From an uncultured Pelagibacteraceae bacterium (lineage in GTDB: Bacteria; Pseudomonadota; Alphaproteobacteria; Pelagibacterales; Pelagibacteraceae), in contig CACDEB010000003.1 in NCBI GenBank assembly GCA_902551755.1, positions 58,673 to 122,672 on the forward strand: a stretch of 64,000 nucleotides of DNA, given 5' to 3'. The translations under genes were made by a program, and so were the position numbers. Below, piece after piece: positions 28,988 through 38,174 of this stretch (position 1 is its first letter; the number at the start of each line of letters is the position of its first letter). The notes beneath the pieces are model-generated. The model was given only the letters and a program-made list of their open reading frames with translations, was not told the DNA's origin and searched no databases.

Positions 28988-31375
28988 TTATTGAATACTT
29001 GCTTGTGTTTTTTCAGATTTTTTGTTTTCTGAAATTTTATCCACCTCAACCCAGTCCGTCGGTTTCAGCTCTTTAGTAAGTGCAATTTTTAAAACTTCAT
29101 CAGCTGTATTTACAGGAGTAATTTTAATATCATCAATTACTTTTTTCGGAATATCTACTAAATTTTTTTCGTTATCTTTTGGTATTAATACCTGCTTAAT
29201 ACCTGCTCTATGAGCTGCTAAAAGTTTCTCTTTTAATCCACCAATGGCTAAAACTTGACCTGTAATTGTTACCTCACCTGTCATTGCAATTTCTCTTTTA
29301 ACAGGAATTTTGGTAATTGATGAAACAATAGATGTTACCATTGCAATTCCAGCAGACGGACCATCTTTAGGTGTAGCTCCTTCTGGAACGTGAATATGAA
29401 AGTCTTTTTTCTCAAACGTTGGAGGAATAATACCAAATTCTAAGCACTTAGATCTTACAAAAGATTTTGCAGCTTTGACTGATTCCTGCATAACATCACC
29501 TAATTTTCCTGTGATCTGCATTCGTCCTTTTCCTGGCATGTTAACAGTTTCAATTTTTAAGATCTCACCACCAAATTCTGTCCAGGCGAGGCCTGTTACA
29601 ATCCCTATTTTATTTTGCTCTTCAAGTTCACCAAATTTAAATTTTTTGACACCAAGAAATTCATCTAAGTTTTTATCATTAACTGTTACATCTTTACTCT
29701 CGTTGTTAACAACTTTTTTTACAACTTTTCGAGTAATTTTAGAAATTTCTCTTTCAAGATTTCTCACGCCTGACTCTCTTGTATAATATCTAATTATATC
29801 TTTAATTGTACCATCAGATAAACTCATCTCACCATCTTTGACACCATTATCTTTAATTTGTTTTGGTAATAAATATTTATTAGCGATATTAATTTTTTCA
29901 TCTTCAGTGTAACCGGGTATTCTTATGACCTCCATTCTATCTAAAAGTGGTGGCAAAATATTAAGCGTGTTTGCTGTAGTTACAAATAATACATCAGACA
30001 AATCATAATCTACCTCTAAGTAATGATCATTAAAAGTAGTGTTTTGTTCTGGATCAAGCGCCTCCAATAAAGCTGAAGATGGATCACCTCTATAATCATT
30101 TCCAACTTTGTCAATTTCATCAAGTAAAAACAAAGGATTTTTTGTTCCAGCTTTTTTCATCATTTGAATAATTTTTCCAGGTAAAGACCCAATATAAGTT
30201 CTTCTATGACCACGTACTTCTGCTTCATCCCGAACACCACCTAATGACATTCTGACAAATTGTCTATTTGTTGCTTTTGCTATTGATTTACCCAAAGATG
30301 TTTTACCAACTCCGGGAGGACCAACCAAGCATAATATTGGACCTTTAAGTTTATTCATTCTTTTTTGAACTGCTAAAAATTCGATTATTCTTTCTTTCAC
30401 TTTTTCAAGACCAAAATGATCTTCATCTAAAACTTTTTGAGCCTTATTTAAATCTATTTCAGTTTTATCTTTTTTAAACCATGGTAAATCTATCATCCAA
30501 TCTAAGTAATTTCTAACGACAGTAGCTTCAGCTGACATAGGGCTCATATTCTTTAATTTTTTTAATTCGGACATGCATTTTTTCTCAACGTCTTTTGGCA
30601 TTTTGGCTTTAAGAATTGCTTTATTTAAATTTGAAGTTTCATCTTTTCCATCCTCGATTTCACCCAACTCTTTCTGAATTGCTTTTAATTGCTCGTTCAA
30701 ATAGTACTCTCGTTGTGTTTTTTCCATTTGGGTCTTAACTCGACCTCTAATTCTTTTTTCAACACCTATAATACTTGTTTCATTTTCCATTATTTTTATA
30801 ATTAAATTTAACCTCTTCTTAACATCTTGAGTTTCAAAAATTTGTTGTTTCTCTGAAATTGATGCGTTTAAATGTGATGCAATGTTGTCAGCAATTTTTG
30901 AAGGATCTTTCAAAACTTTAATATTGTTAATTGTTTCACTTGAAATTTTTTTGTTAATAGAGGTTAGCTTTTCAAGTTTTTTTACTGCTGAGAGGGCTGT
31001 TTGCATTAAATCTTCTTCTTTGTTAATTTGATCACTTACTTTTTCATAAGAACAAATTATAAAGTCTTTATCATCACTATAATCAGTAATTTTTACTCTG
31101 TTTATTCCTTCGACAAGAACTTTGACTGTTCCATCCGGTAATTTTAAAAGTTGAAGGATATTACTTTCGCATCCATAAGAAAATACGTCATTTTTAGCTG
31201 GATCATCAACCTCAGAATTTTTTTGAGTTACTAAAATTATTTTCTTTTCTCTTTTCATCACTTCATTTAGAGCATTTATTGATTTGTCTCTACCTACGAA
31301 CAATGGGATCACCATATTTGGAAAAACAACTATGTCTCTTAGAGGTAATAATGGTAAATTAAATTTCACTTCCAT
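28988..31375 (-). CDS. lon: ATP-dependent protease Lon
   Basis: AAA+ serine protease that degrades misfolded and regulatory proteins in the cytoplasm. The N-terminal substrate domain opens with LPLLPLRDIVVFPNMVIPLFVGR. Walker A GPPGVGKTS (about 355) and Walker B FLLDEIDK follow. The Ser-Lys protease dyad sits in PKDGPSAGIAM (about 675) and LKEKLLAAHRAG (about 720). The length of 795 aa is normal. In many alphaproteobacteria hupB follows lon; here tRNA-Val follows instead. Confidence 0.98.
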   Translation of the reverse strand: MEVKFNLPLLPLRDIVVFPNMVIPLFVGRDKSINALNEVMKREKKIILVTQKNSEVDDPAKNDVFSYGCESNILQLLKLPDGTVKVLVEGINRVKITDYSDDKDFIICSYEKVSDQINKEEDLMQTALSAVKKLEKLTSINKKISSETINNIKVLKDPSKIADNIASHLNASISEKQQIFETQDVKKRLNLIIKIMENETSIIGVEKRIRGRVKTQMEKTQREYYLNEQLKAIQKELGEIEDGKDETSNLNKAILKAKMPKDVEKKCMSELKKLKNMSPMSAEATVVRNYLDWMIDLPWFKKDKTEIDLNKAQKVLDEDHFGLEKVKERIIEFLAVQKRMNKLKGPILCLVGPPGVGKTSLGKSIAKATNRQFVRMSLGGVRDEAEVRGHRRTYIGSLPGKIIQMMKKAGTKNPLFLLDEIDKVGNDYRGDPSSALLEALDPEQNTTFNDHYLEVDYDLSDVLFVTTANTLNILPPLLDRMEVIRIPGYTEDEKINIANKYLLPKQIKDNGVKDGEMSLSDGTIKDIIRYYTRESGVRNLEREISKITRKVVKKVVNNESKDVTVNDKNLDEFLGVKKFKFGELEEQNKIGIVTGLAWTEFGGEILKIETVNMPGKGRMQITGKLGDVMQESVKAAKSFVRSKCLEFGIIPPTFEKKDFHIHVPEGATPKDGPSAGIAMVTSIVSSITKIPVKREIAMTGEVTITGQVLAIGGLKEKLLAAHRAGIKQVLIPKDNEKNLVDIPKKVIDDIKITPVNTADEVLKIALTKELKPTDWVEVDKISENKKSEKTQASIQ

Positions 31376-31436
31376 AATCTAAATATGGATATTAATTTAA
31401 AATTTGCAATACTTATTTATTGTTTGTTAGCTATAT

Positions 31437-32711
31437 TTATGCGGCAGAGGTTTTGGATTTATCTTTATCTTTATCTTTTTGAGCATTTTTAGAGTGGACA
31501 ATAATTGGTTGACTTTGTCCTTTGGCCGCACCTGAGTCGACTATAACTTCATTGACATTTTCCATGCTTGGTAAATCAAACATTGTTTTTAAAAGTACAC
31601 TTTCCAAAATCGATCTTAATCCTCTTGCTCCTGTCTTTTTATTAATAGCTTTTTGAGCAATCTCTTTAATTGCTGTGTCTTTAAATACAAGTTTTGCTCC
31701 TTCCAACTTAAACAACTCTTGATATTGTTTAATTAAAGAATTTTTAGGCTCTTGTAAAATTTTTATTAAAGATTTTTCATCTAAATCCTCTAAAGTTGCT
31801 ATTATTGGCAGTCTACCAATAAACTCCGGTATCAATCCATATTTTAATAAATCCTCTGGCTCCAAACTTTTCATCCATTCACCTGTTTTCTTGTCTTCTG
31901 TATTTTTAACTTCTGCCCCAAATCCTATTGAAGATCCTTTGTCCCTTTGTGAAATTATTTTATCTAAGCCTGCAAAAGCTCCTCCACAAATAAATAAAAT
32001 ATTTGTTGTATCTACTTGTAAAAATTCTTGTTGGGGGTGTTTTCTTCCTCCTTGAGGTGGGACACTCGCAATTGTACCCTCCATTATTTTTAATAATGCC
32101 TGTTGAACACCTTCTCCTGATACATCTCTCGTTATAGATGGGTTTTCTGATTTTCTGCTAATCTTATCTACTTCATCTATATAAACTATACCCCTTTGAG
32201 CTTTTTCAACATTGTAATCAGCGGCCTGTAAAAGTTTTAAAATTATATTTTCAACATCTTCTCCTACATACCCGGCTTCAGTCAAAGTTGTTGCATCTGC
32301 CATTGTAAAAGGTACATCTAATATTCTTGCTAATGTTTGTGCTAGTAAAGTTTTACCACATCCAGTTGGTCCAATTAATAATATATTTGACTTTGCCAAT
32401 TCAACATTTTTGGATGTTTTGCTCTCGTAATTTAATCTTTTGTAATGGTTGTGAACAGCTACAGATAAAACTTTTTTTGCTAGTTGCTGACCAATAACAT
32501 AATCGTCTAGAACAGAACAAATTTGTTTTGGAGAAGGTAAACCATCCTGATGTTTTACAAACGTATCTTTGTTCTCTTCTTTTATTATGTCCATACATAA
32601 TTCAACACATTCATCGCAAATGAAAACTGTTGGGCCTGCAATAAGTTTTCTTACTTCGTGTTGGCTTTTGCCGCAAAATGAACAGTATAAAATGTTTTTA
32701 CTACCTGACAT
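31437..32711 (-). CDS. clpX: ATP-dependent Clp protease ATP-binding subunit ClpX
   Basis: AAA+ unfoldase that feeds tagged proteins to ClpP. The N-terminal zinc-binding domain has cysteines C10, C13, C32 and C35 (YCSFCGK... ICDEC). Walker A is GPTGCGKT, Walker [11 protein letters not shown], the pore loop GYVGED, and sensor 2 lies in GARGLRS. The 424-aa length is normal, with a short charged C-terminal tail rich in KDKDK. It lies between clpP and lon, the standard chaperone-protease order. Confidence 0.98.
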   Translation of the reverse strand: MSGSKNILYCSFCGKSQHEVRKLIAGPTVFICDECVELCMDIIKEENKDTFVKHQDGLPSPKQICSVLDDYVIGQQLAKKVLSVAVHNHYKRLNYESKTSKNVELAKSNILLIGPTGCGKTLLAQTLARILDVPFTMADATTLTEAGYVGEDVENIILKLLQAADYNVEKAQRGIVYIDEVDKISRKSENPSITRDVSGEGVQQALLKIMEGTIASVPPQGGRKHPQQEFLQVDTTNILFICGGAFAGLDKIISQRDKGSSIGFGAEVKNTEDKKTGEWMKSLEPEDLLKYGLIPEFIGRLPIIATLEDLDEKSLIKILQEPKNSLIKQYQELFKLEGAKLVFKDTAIKEIAQKAINKKTGARGLRSILESVLLKTMFDLPSMENVNEVIVDSGAAKGQSQPIIVHSKNAQKDKDKDKSKTSAA

Positions 32712-32751
32712 ATCTTTTTAAAATATTTAAACGAATCACTCTAAGTACTTT

Positions 32752-32757
32752 ATTATA
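32752..32757 (-). promoter_or_regulatory. Possible -10 box for clpX
   Basis: A perfect TATAAT on the minus strand lies about 41 bases upstream of the clpX ATG in the 101-base clpP-clpX gap. No good -35 hexamer is seen at 16-18 bases. The large gap, against near-zero gaps elsewhere, also argues for a promoter here. Confidence 0.35.
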
Positions 32758-32812
32758 AAATGTGTTTATGAAGCAAGTACAGTGTTTAGATTGAGCTATA
32801 TCTTGTGGAATA

Positions 32813-33424
32813 CTAAGACCTTTTTTCAACAACTTGATCAATTAAACCAAAATCTTTAGCGTTTTCTGAGGTCATAAAATTATCTCTTTCGAGTGCAATT
32901 TTAATTTCATCTTCACTTTTTCCTGTGTGTTTTGAGTATATTTGGTTTAATCTTTTTTTGAGAGACAATACTTCGTTTGCATGTATTTCTATATCGGTTG
33001 CTTGACCTTGAAAACCTGCAGAGGGTTGATGGACCATTATTCTTGAGTTAGGCAAAGAAAATCTTTTTCCTTTTTCCCCTGCAGCCAAAAGAAAAGATCC
33101 CATTGAGGCAGCTTGTCCAATACATAATGTTGAAACGTCAGGTTTAATATATTGCATAGTATCATAAATCCCTAAACCAGCTGTTACTAAACCGCCGGGG
33201 CTATTAATATATAAAGAAATTTCTTTCTTAGGATTTTCAGACTCTAAAAACAAAAGTTGTGCAGTTACTAATGACGCAACGTTGTCATTGATTGGGCCAA
33301 CTAAAAAAACAATTCTTTCTTTTAATAATCTTGAATAAATATCATAAGCTCTTTCGCCTCTACTTGATTGCTCAACAACCATTGGGATCAGAGTATTCAT
33401 TTGCTCTAAGATTTTTTCACTCAT
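32813..33424 (-). CDS. clpP: ATP-dependent Clp protease proteolytic subunit ClpP
   Basis: Serine peptidase that forms the double heptameric chamber for ClpX. The catalytic serine is S107 in [14 protein letters not shown], the histidine H132 in IMVHQPSAG, and the aspartate lies in the DFGLID region near residue 190 or just before. LYINSPGG is also present. The 203-aa length is typical. It follows tig by 41 bases. Confidence 0.98.
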   Translation of the reverse strand: MSEKILEQMNTLIPMVVEQSSRGERAYDIYSRLLKERIVFLVGPINDNVASLVTAQLLFLESENPKKEISLYINSPGGLVTAGLGIYDTMQYIKPDVSTLCIGQAASMGSFLLAAGEKGKRFSLPNSRIMVHQPSAGFQGQATDIEIHANEVLSLKKRLNQIYSKHTGKSEDEIKIALERDNFMTSENAKDFGLIDQVVEKRS

Positions 33425-33465
33425 ATTTCGAATCAGTCATTTATACAACTTGTGATTACTTTTTG

Positions 33466-34863
33466 CTAACTTTTTTTGTTTTTTTTTTTAATTGGGGCTT
33501 TTTTAGGTTTCTTTTCAGAAGACTTTGTCTTTTTTTCTATGACATCAATAGATGATTGGGCTTTTAGATTTTTTTCATTTTCCTCTTTTAAAATTTTTTC
33601 TGCTTCTGATTTATCAATTTCTTTGACAGTTTTTTTAGCTTTTGATTTTATAAATTCTATTATCTTTTGTTCATAAAGGTTTCCCCTCAATGAAGCTGCG
33701 GCTTCAGGATTTTTTTGGTAATAGTCCATAACAAGTTTTTCTTGTCCAGGCATCATACCAATTTGTTTTTGAATTTCAGATTGAATCTCTAAATTTTCAA
33801 CTTTAATATTATTTTCTTCACCAATTTGGTTAAGGATTAAACCAAGTTTAATTCTTTTTTTTGCGTTTTTTAAATTTGTGCTTTTATTTTTCTCTTTTGC
33901 TTCTTTATCAAGACCTTGATTAAGAATGTTTAATTCCTGATCAATTAATGTACTTGGGATCTCATCAATTTTAAAACTTTCAATCTCCTCTAAAATTTGA
34001 TTTTTTGAAATTTGATCTAGAGAATTTTTATATTGATCATTTAATTGTTTTGACACCAAATTTTTTAAATCCGTTAAATCTTTGGCTCCAAGTTTTTTTG
34101 CAAATTCATCATCAATTGGTAATGGTTTATGTTTTTTTACTGAAATAATCTTGCACATGAATGTTGCTTTTTTTCCTACTAATTCTTTCTCTGGAAAGAT
34201 TTCTGGTAAAATTGCATCAACTTTTATTTCTTCATTTTTTTTTGCTTTTAATAATTGTTTGTCAAAACCTTTGATAAATAAATCTTTTCCTAACTCTAAT
34301 TGTGTATTCTTACCTTCGCTACCTTTAAATTCTTTTCCATCTACTGTTGCTTTATAATCGAATGTAACTAAATCACCTTCGTTAGCAACTTTTGCTGCAT
34401 CAGCTTCAACAAAATTTTTTTGATTTGAGGCAATTTCTTTAATTCTTTTGTCTGTCTCATCTTTAGATAAGTTTACTTTATATTCTCTGTACTTAATACT
34501 ATCTAAAGAATTCAGTTTAACTTTAGGCATTTCTGTTACACTAATTACATATTCAAGATCTTTACCTTCACCAAATTGTTTTAAATCGATTTTGGGTTGA
34601 AGCGCAGGTTTAATCTTCTTTTCATCTAATGCTTTGGTAGTAGTTTCTTTTAAAATTTTGTCTATAACCTCGCCGTAAATTGCCTTACCAAATTGTCTTT
34701 TAATTAAATCTTTTGGAACTTTTCCTGGTCTAAATCCTCTTAGGACTACATCGTTTTTTAATTGGTCATACTTCACATCAAGTTCTTTGTTAATTGTATT
34801 TTTATCAACAAAAACTTTTAAATTTTTCTCAAGACCTTTTTTTGTTTCTACTGTAACTTTCAT
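33466..34863 (-). CDS. tig: Trigger factor
   Basis: Ribosome-associated chaperone and peptidyl-prolyl isomerase. The N-terminal ribosome-binding region contains the conserved GFRPGKVPKDLIKRQFG (about 43-59). The FKBP domain has GDLVTFDYKATVDGKEF (about 160) and LELGKDLFIKGFDKQL. The C-terminal chaperone arms end in a lysine-rich tail of about 35 residues, common in alphaproteobacteria. The ATG is only seven bases after the 3' end of tRNA-Leu, so no room exists for a Shine-Dalgarno outside the tRNA. Confidence 0.96.
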   Translation of the reverse strand: MKVTVETKKGLEKNLKVFVDKNTINKELDVKYDQLKNDVVLRGFRPGKVPKDLIKRQFGKAIYGEVIDKILKETTTKALDEKKIKPALQPKIDLKQFGEGKDLEYVISVTEMPKVKLNSLDSIKYREYKVNLSKDETDKRIKEIASNQKNFVEADAAKVANEGDLVTFDYKATVDGKEFKGSEGKNTQLELGKDLFIKGFDKQLLKAKKNEEIKVDAILPEIFPEKELVGKKATFMCKIISVKKHKPLPIDDEFAKKLGAKDLTDLKNLVSKQLNDQYKNSLDQISKNQILEEIESFKIDEIPSTLIDQELNILNQGLDKEAKEKNKSTNLKNAKKRIKLGLILNQIGEENNIKVENLEIQSEIQKQIGMMPGQEKLVMDYYQKNPEAAASLRGNLYEQKIIEFIKSKAKKTVKEIDKSEAEKILKEENEKNLKAQSSIDVIEKKTKSSEKKPKKAPIKKKNKKS

Positions 34864-34870
34864 AAATATA

Positions 34871-34955
34871 TGGTAGGCGAGAAAGGACTCGAACCTTCAC
34901 ATGTTGCCATATTGGTTCCTAAGACCAACGCGTCTACCAATTCCGCCACTCGCCC
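34871..34955 (-). tRNA. tRNA-Leu (TAG)
   Basis: Minus-strand class II tRNA of 85 bases with encoded CCA. The acceptor GGGCGAG pairs with CTCGCCT, the first pair being G-U. The D-arm is typical of Leu (TGGCGGAATTGGTAGACGC). Anticodon stem TTGGT/ACCAA holds loop CTTAGGA, giving anticodon TAG. A long variable arm and GGTTCGAGTCC T-arm follow. It ends seven bases before tig. Confidence 0.95.
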
Positions 34956-35035
34956 AATTTAAAAGGTTTATATCTTATAGAATGAATTTGTCCAATTAGA
35001 ATAATTGTGTAATTATATGAAAAAATTAAAAAATT

Positions 35036-35281
35036 ATGATTGTTTCACCTTGCATAAGTATTTGTAAAACAGATCCTGTCTCAGGCTATTGCTACGGTTG
35101 TGCTAGAAAAACTGGAGAAAAAATTGTCTGGAAAAACCCAGAAACTACTGATGAATGGAAAAAGAAAAATTTAGAAGAATTAAAAAGTAGAATGTCAGAT
35201 TGGCAATTAGATGCATTTTTAAAATCTTATGATAATAAGATTAAAGAGGGAGTATCACTATTTAAAAAGAGTTTGAAATGA
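35036..35281 (+). CDS. DUF1289 family protein
   Basis: An 81-aa cysteine-rich protein of unknown biochemical role. The family pattern is clear: SPCISICKTDPVSGYCYGCARK, then E...W......E. The four cysteines (about residues 5, 9, 17 and 20) suggest metal or Fe-S binding. A downstream 56-aa membrane-protein gene overlaps its stop (ATGA). Confidence 0.85.
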   Translation: MIVSPCISICKTDPVSGYCYGCARKTGEKIVWKNPETTDEWKKKNLEELKSRMSDWQLDAFLKSYDNKIKEGVSLFKKSLK

Positions 35282-35448
35282 GTAAGTCAACAACAGTTAT
35301 TATTATTTATGTATTAGGTCTTGTAATTGGTGCATTATTTTTTGACCTGTGGGGCGCTGAAACTAGTATCAAAAAAGGTTTGATTGGTATTGGATGGACT
35401 GCTTTATTTTTAATTTTTCTTTTTCTTGCTGAGAAAAAAGAAGATTAA
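35278..35448 (+). CDS. Small two-helix membrane protein (56 aa)
   Basis: The ATG overlaps the DUF1289 stop as ATGA, which strongly suggests real, coupled translation. The product begins MSKSTTVIIIYVLGLVIGAL and ends with EKKED. It has two hydrophobic helices, about residues 7-25 and 36-50, separated by a short loop (DLWGAETSIKKG). I do not recognise a family. It converges with the histidine phosphatase gene, sharing four bases at the stop codons. Confidence 0.7.
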   Translation: MSKSTTVIIIYVLGLVIGALFFDLWGAETSIKKGLIGIGWTALFLIFLFLAEKKED

Positions 35449-35996
35449 TTAATTTCTAATGATGAAAGAATCTCCAAGTTTTTATTGGTAATTACAATCT
35501 CACCGGAACTTGTTGCTGAATCTAAAATTTCAGAAATTACAACATAATGAGTAACCAATACTAAATTTCCAGTTTTATTCCAATTTCTGATAAATTTTTG
35601 AAAATCTGAAATTTGCTTATCCTTATTTTCTGAAAATCTTTCATCATAAAAAGAGTTTAGAAAATTTTTTGTCTCGTAATTACCAAAAGCTATTTTGGCA
35701 GTATCTTTACATCTGCACCATTCGCTTGATACTACTTTTGTAAGCTTTATATCGTTTTCTTTAAAAAACTTACCAATTTTTAATGCTTGAAGTTCACCGT
35801 CTTTACTAAGGTTTCTTTGAGTGGAACAATCTGAAATGTCAAAATTTAGGGGATCGCCATTTCCTGGGGCAATAGCATGACGAATGAATATTATATTCCC
35901 CCCTTTTTTCAGGATTTCCACAATATTTTCATTAGCAAAGCTTGTCTTATTTAATAGAAATAGAAAAAAGATTAATATTATTTTAAAATATTTCAT
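35445..35996 (-). CDS. Exported histidine phosphatase family protein
   Basis: A 183-aa protein with an N-terminal signal peptide (ILIFFLFLLNKTSFA) and the phosphohistidine loop IIFIRHAIAPG, where RHA replaces the common RHG. SSEWCRCKDTA supplies the second arginine region, ERFSE the acid and VTHYVVI the second histidine. It is probably a periplasmic phosphatase; the substrate cannot be inferred. Its ATG is one base away from the divergent glycosylase ATG. Confidence 0.82.
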   Translation of the reverse strand: MKYFKIILIFFLFLLNKTSFANENIVEILKKGGNIIFIRHAIAPGNGDPLNFDISDCSTQRNLSKDGELQALKIGKFFKENDIKLTKVVSSEWCRCKDTAKIAFGNYETKNFLNSFYDERFSENKDKQISDFQKFIRNWNKTGNLVLVTHYVVISEILDSATSSGEIVITNKNLEILSSLEIN

Positions 35997-35997
35997 T

Positions 35998-36672
35998 ATG
36001 AATTTTAATTTTCAAAAATTAAATCAATCTATTATCAAATGTGGCAAATGTCCAAGGTTAGTAAAGTTTAGAAAAAAAATTTCTATTGAAAAAAGAAAAC
36101 AATATGAAAATGAAATTTATTGGGGAAAACCGATTACTGGTTTTGGAGACACAAAAGGGAAAATTCTTTTTGTCGGATTAGCACCTGCAGCTCATGGAGG
36201 AACAAGAACTGGAAGGGTATTTACTGGCGACAGGTCGTCTGACTTTTTATACAAATGCTTACACGGTGTTAAAATTTCAAATCAGTCAAATTCAGACAGT
36301 ATAAATGATGGATTAAAATTAAAAGATGCATATATAACTACTGCACTTAAGTGCGTTCCGCCTGGTGACAAACCTTACCGAGATGAATTGATAAACTGTT
36401 TTCAATTTTTCAATAATGAAATTGATAATTTAAAAAATCTTAAGACAATTGTTGCTTTGGGAAAAATTGCTTTTGATAGTTGCGTTCTTTTTTTCAAACA
36501 AAATTATAATTACAAAGAAAAAATAGGCTTCTCACATGGAAAAATTTACCAACTACCAAAAAATATCAAGTTGGTCGCTTGTTATCACCCGAGTCCGAGA
36601 AATGTTAATACTGGCAGAATTAATGAAAAAAAAATGAAAAATCTTTTTAAAAAAGTATTAAAATTAAATTAG
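35998..36672 (+). CDS. Type-5 uracil-DNA glycosylase
   Basis: DNA repair glycosylase with an Fe-S cluster, 224 aa. Cluster cysteines are in KCGKCPRL (about 15-18), LKCVPPGDKP and LINCFQFF. Motif A is GLAPAAHGGTRTGRVFTGD (about 60-78), with no polar aspartate/asparagine attacker, as in family 5. The C-terminal HPSPRNVNTGR supplies the second motif. It is distinguished from family 4 by GLAPAAHGG. I choose the ATG at 35998, one base from the divergent phosphatase start; longer starts fall inside that gene. Confidence 0.9.
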   Translation: MNFNFQKLNQSIIKCGKCPRLVKFRKKISIEKRKQYENEIYWGKPITGFGDTKGKILFVGLAPAAHGGTRTGRVFTGDRSSDFLYKCLHGVKISNQSNSDSINDGLKLKDAYITTALKCVPPGDKPYRDELINCFQFFNNEIDNLKNLKTIVALGKIAFDSCVLFFKQNYNYKEKIGFSHGKIYQLPKNIKLVACYHPSPRNVNTGRINEKKMKNLFKKVLKLN

Positions 36673-37065
36673 TTTTTCTAGCTCTACTTTTAATGTTTCG
36701 GGAATTTTGACAGGCTTACCTTTTTTATCAATTGTTACTAAATGAATTGCCGCCTCTGTAATTTGATCATTACCTTTAAATACTTTTTGAGACATAAAAA
36801 AAGAGGTTTTTGTGATTTCTTTTATATTCGATTTTATCTCTAAATTATCTTCAAGTAAGGCAGATTTCATATAACTTATATTGCATGACTTAACTATTAT
36901 ATAAGTTCCGTTTTCATCGATTAGTTTTTTATTAGTAAAGCCTAAAGATTCTAAAGCATCACTTCTGGCTCTTTCCATAAATTTAAGGTAATTTGCATAG
37001 TACACGACACCACCAGCGTCAGTATCTTCATAGTAAACTTTTAATTTAAAAGTAAAAGTTTTCAT
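36664..37065 (-). CDS. ybgC: Acyl-CoA thioesterase, YbgC/4-hydroxybenzoyl-CoA thioesterase type
   Basis: Hot-dog-fold enzyme of 133 aa. The active-site signature YYEDTDAGGVVYYANYLKFMERAR (residues 11-34) contains the catalytic aspartate of this family. It hydrolyses acyl-CoA thioesters; the real substrate is uncertain. In many bacteria ybgC heads the tol-pal operon, but no tol genes are present here. Its end overlaps the glycosylase end by nine bases. Confidence 0.88.
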   Translation of the reverse strand: MKTFTFKLKVYYEDTDAGGVVYYANYLKFMERARSDALESLGFTNKKLIDENGTYIIVKSCNISYMKSALLEDNLEIKSNIKEITKTSFFMSQKVFKGNDQITEAAIHLVTIDKKGKPVKIPETLKVELEKLI

Positions 37066-37082
37066 TAGTTCTTTAAACTAAC

Positions 37083-37742
37083 TTATTCTGAAGAAAAATA
37101 TATATTTTTATAGTAAGAAATAGCCTTAGATTTTGATTGATCGGTATCTACCATGATTGCGACACCATCTAAAATATCCACGTTTAAATTGTGGAATCTT
37201 TTATAGTCTTCCTTTACGTTTGTTTTGACTGTAACCCACTCATTTTTACTTTTATCGGTACTAGATAAAACATAATCAATCGAACTTTTGGTATAAGGAC
37301 TTGGCCAGTTTTCGCCAATGGATGAATTACTTGAGAATACATAATTTATTGCCTTATTCGATAATGGTGTCATACCTATTTTCTTAACAACAAAAAATCT
37401 TGCTGCAAAATCATGACCTTTTTTTGATTTTTCATCGATACCGGGTAGCCCCTTTTCAACCTTCCAAGTGATATTTAAAAATGGTGTTTGATTGAGATCT
37501 ATAGGCGCCTCCTTACCTAATCCTGAACCGCCATTTTCTACCTCAGCTTTTAATATATTTACATCGTCTTCAATTAAAATGCTGTATTCAGTCATATTTT
37601 TGGCTCCTCGAACTTTTCTGACTTTAAGATTGCTTAACTCCTCATCAGTAAACTTAAACACTTCAATATTTTGGGAGTAGCTAAAAGATATGGAGAATAG
37701 AAAGATTATAATAGCAACAAATATTTTGGGCATTAAGTTCAT
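37083..37742 (-). CDS. DUF3047 domain protein, exported
   Basis: A 219-aa protein with a signal peptide (FVAIIIFLFSISFSYS). The domain shows PFLNITWKVEKGLPG, GHDFAARFFVVKK, NYVFSSNSSIGENWPSPYT and ISYYKNIYFS, which I recognise as the DUF3047 pattern, a beta-rich domain of unknown function. It lies 17 bases upstream of ybgC on the same strand and may be co-transcribed with it. An internal ATG at 37733 is another possible start. Confidence 0.75.
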   Translation of the reverse strand: MNLMPKIFVAIIIFLFSISFSYSQNIEVFKFTDEELSNLKVRKVRGAKNMTEYSILIEDDVNILKAEVENGGSGLGKEAPIDLNQTPFLNITWKVEKGLPGIDEKSKKGHDFAARFFVVKKIGMTPLSNKAINYVFSSNSSIGENWPSPYTKSSIDYVLSSTDKSKNEWVTVKTNVKEDYKRFHNLNVDILDGVAIMVDTDQSKSKAISYYKNIYFSSE

Positions 37743-37839
37743 ATAAACTAAAAAAAAAATTTTTCAAATTTTTTTTAAAATCTTACTTTTGACAATTTTC
37801 AGTCATTCAAAATACATTTTTAAGGCCTATAAAGATAAT

Positions 37840-38046
37840 ATGAAAAAATATATCTCCTTAATCTTATTGATTATGTTAACAAACTGTTCAACTCATACAG
37901 TAAAATTGGGTAAAAAATGTACAAAATTAGCTTCAGATAATACCTATGAGAAGTCATACGTATGGATTATAAATAAAGGTAATCTTGAGACATTTGATAA
38001 CAAAATAAATAAAGAAAATTGTGCCAATAACGGAGAAAAGCTTTGA
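37840..38046 (+). CDS. Small lipoprotein (68 aa)
   Basis: The product starts MKKYISLILLIMLTNC, a lipoprotein signal with the modified cysteine at residue 16. The mature part has two further cysteines and many lysines and asparagines, and carries no motif I recognise. An in-frame ATG 51 bases upstream is possible, but the chosen start puts the signal peptide at the N-terminus. It is followed by an overlapping 43-codon gene. Confidence 0.7.
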   Translation: MKKYISLILLIMLTNCSTHTVKLGKKCTKLASDNTYEKSYVWIINKGNLETFDNKINKENCANNGEKL

Positions 38047-38174
38047 AAACTTTATCCATTTTTATGCTTTTAATTTATTGGTCTGTTATAATCTTAGCTC
38101 CAGTTATAGCTAACGAAAAAAGTAAGTATTTTGAGACAAATATTATAATCCCTAAACAAAAGCCTAATAAGTAG
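38043..38174 (+). CDS. Predicted exported 43-aa peptide, TTG start
   Basis: TTG at 38043 overlaps the lipoprotein stop (TTGA), the same geometry used by lolC in this window. The product has a clear signal peptide (LSIFMLLIYWSVIILAPVIA) and a mature region of only about 20 residues ending KQKPNK. No family is recognised. It could be a small secreted or membrane peptide coupled to the lipoprotein. Its end overlaps the convergent SDR gene by 11 bases. Confidence 0.5.
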   Translation: MKTLSIFMLLIYWSVIILAPVIANEKSKYFETNIIIPKQKPNK

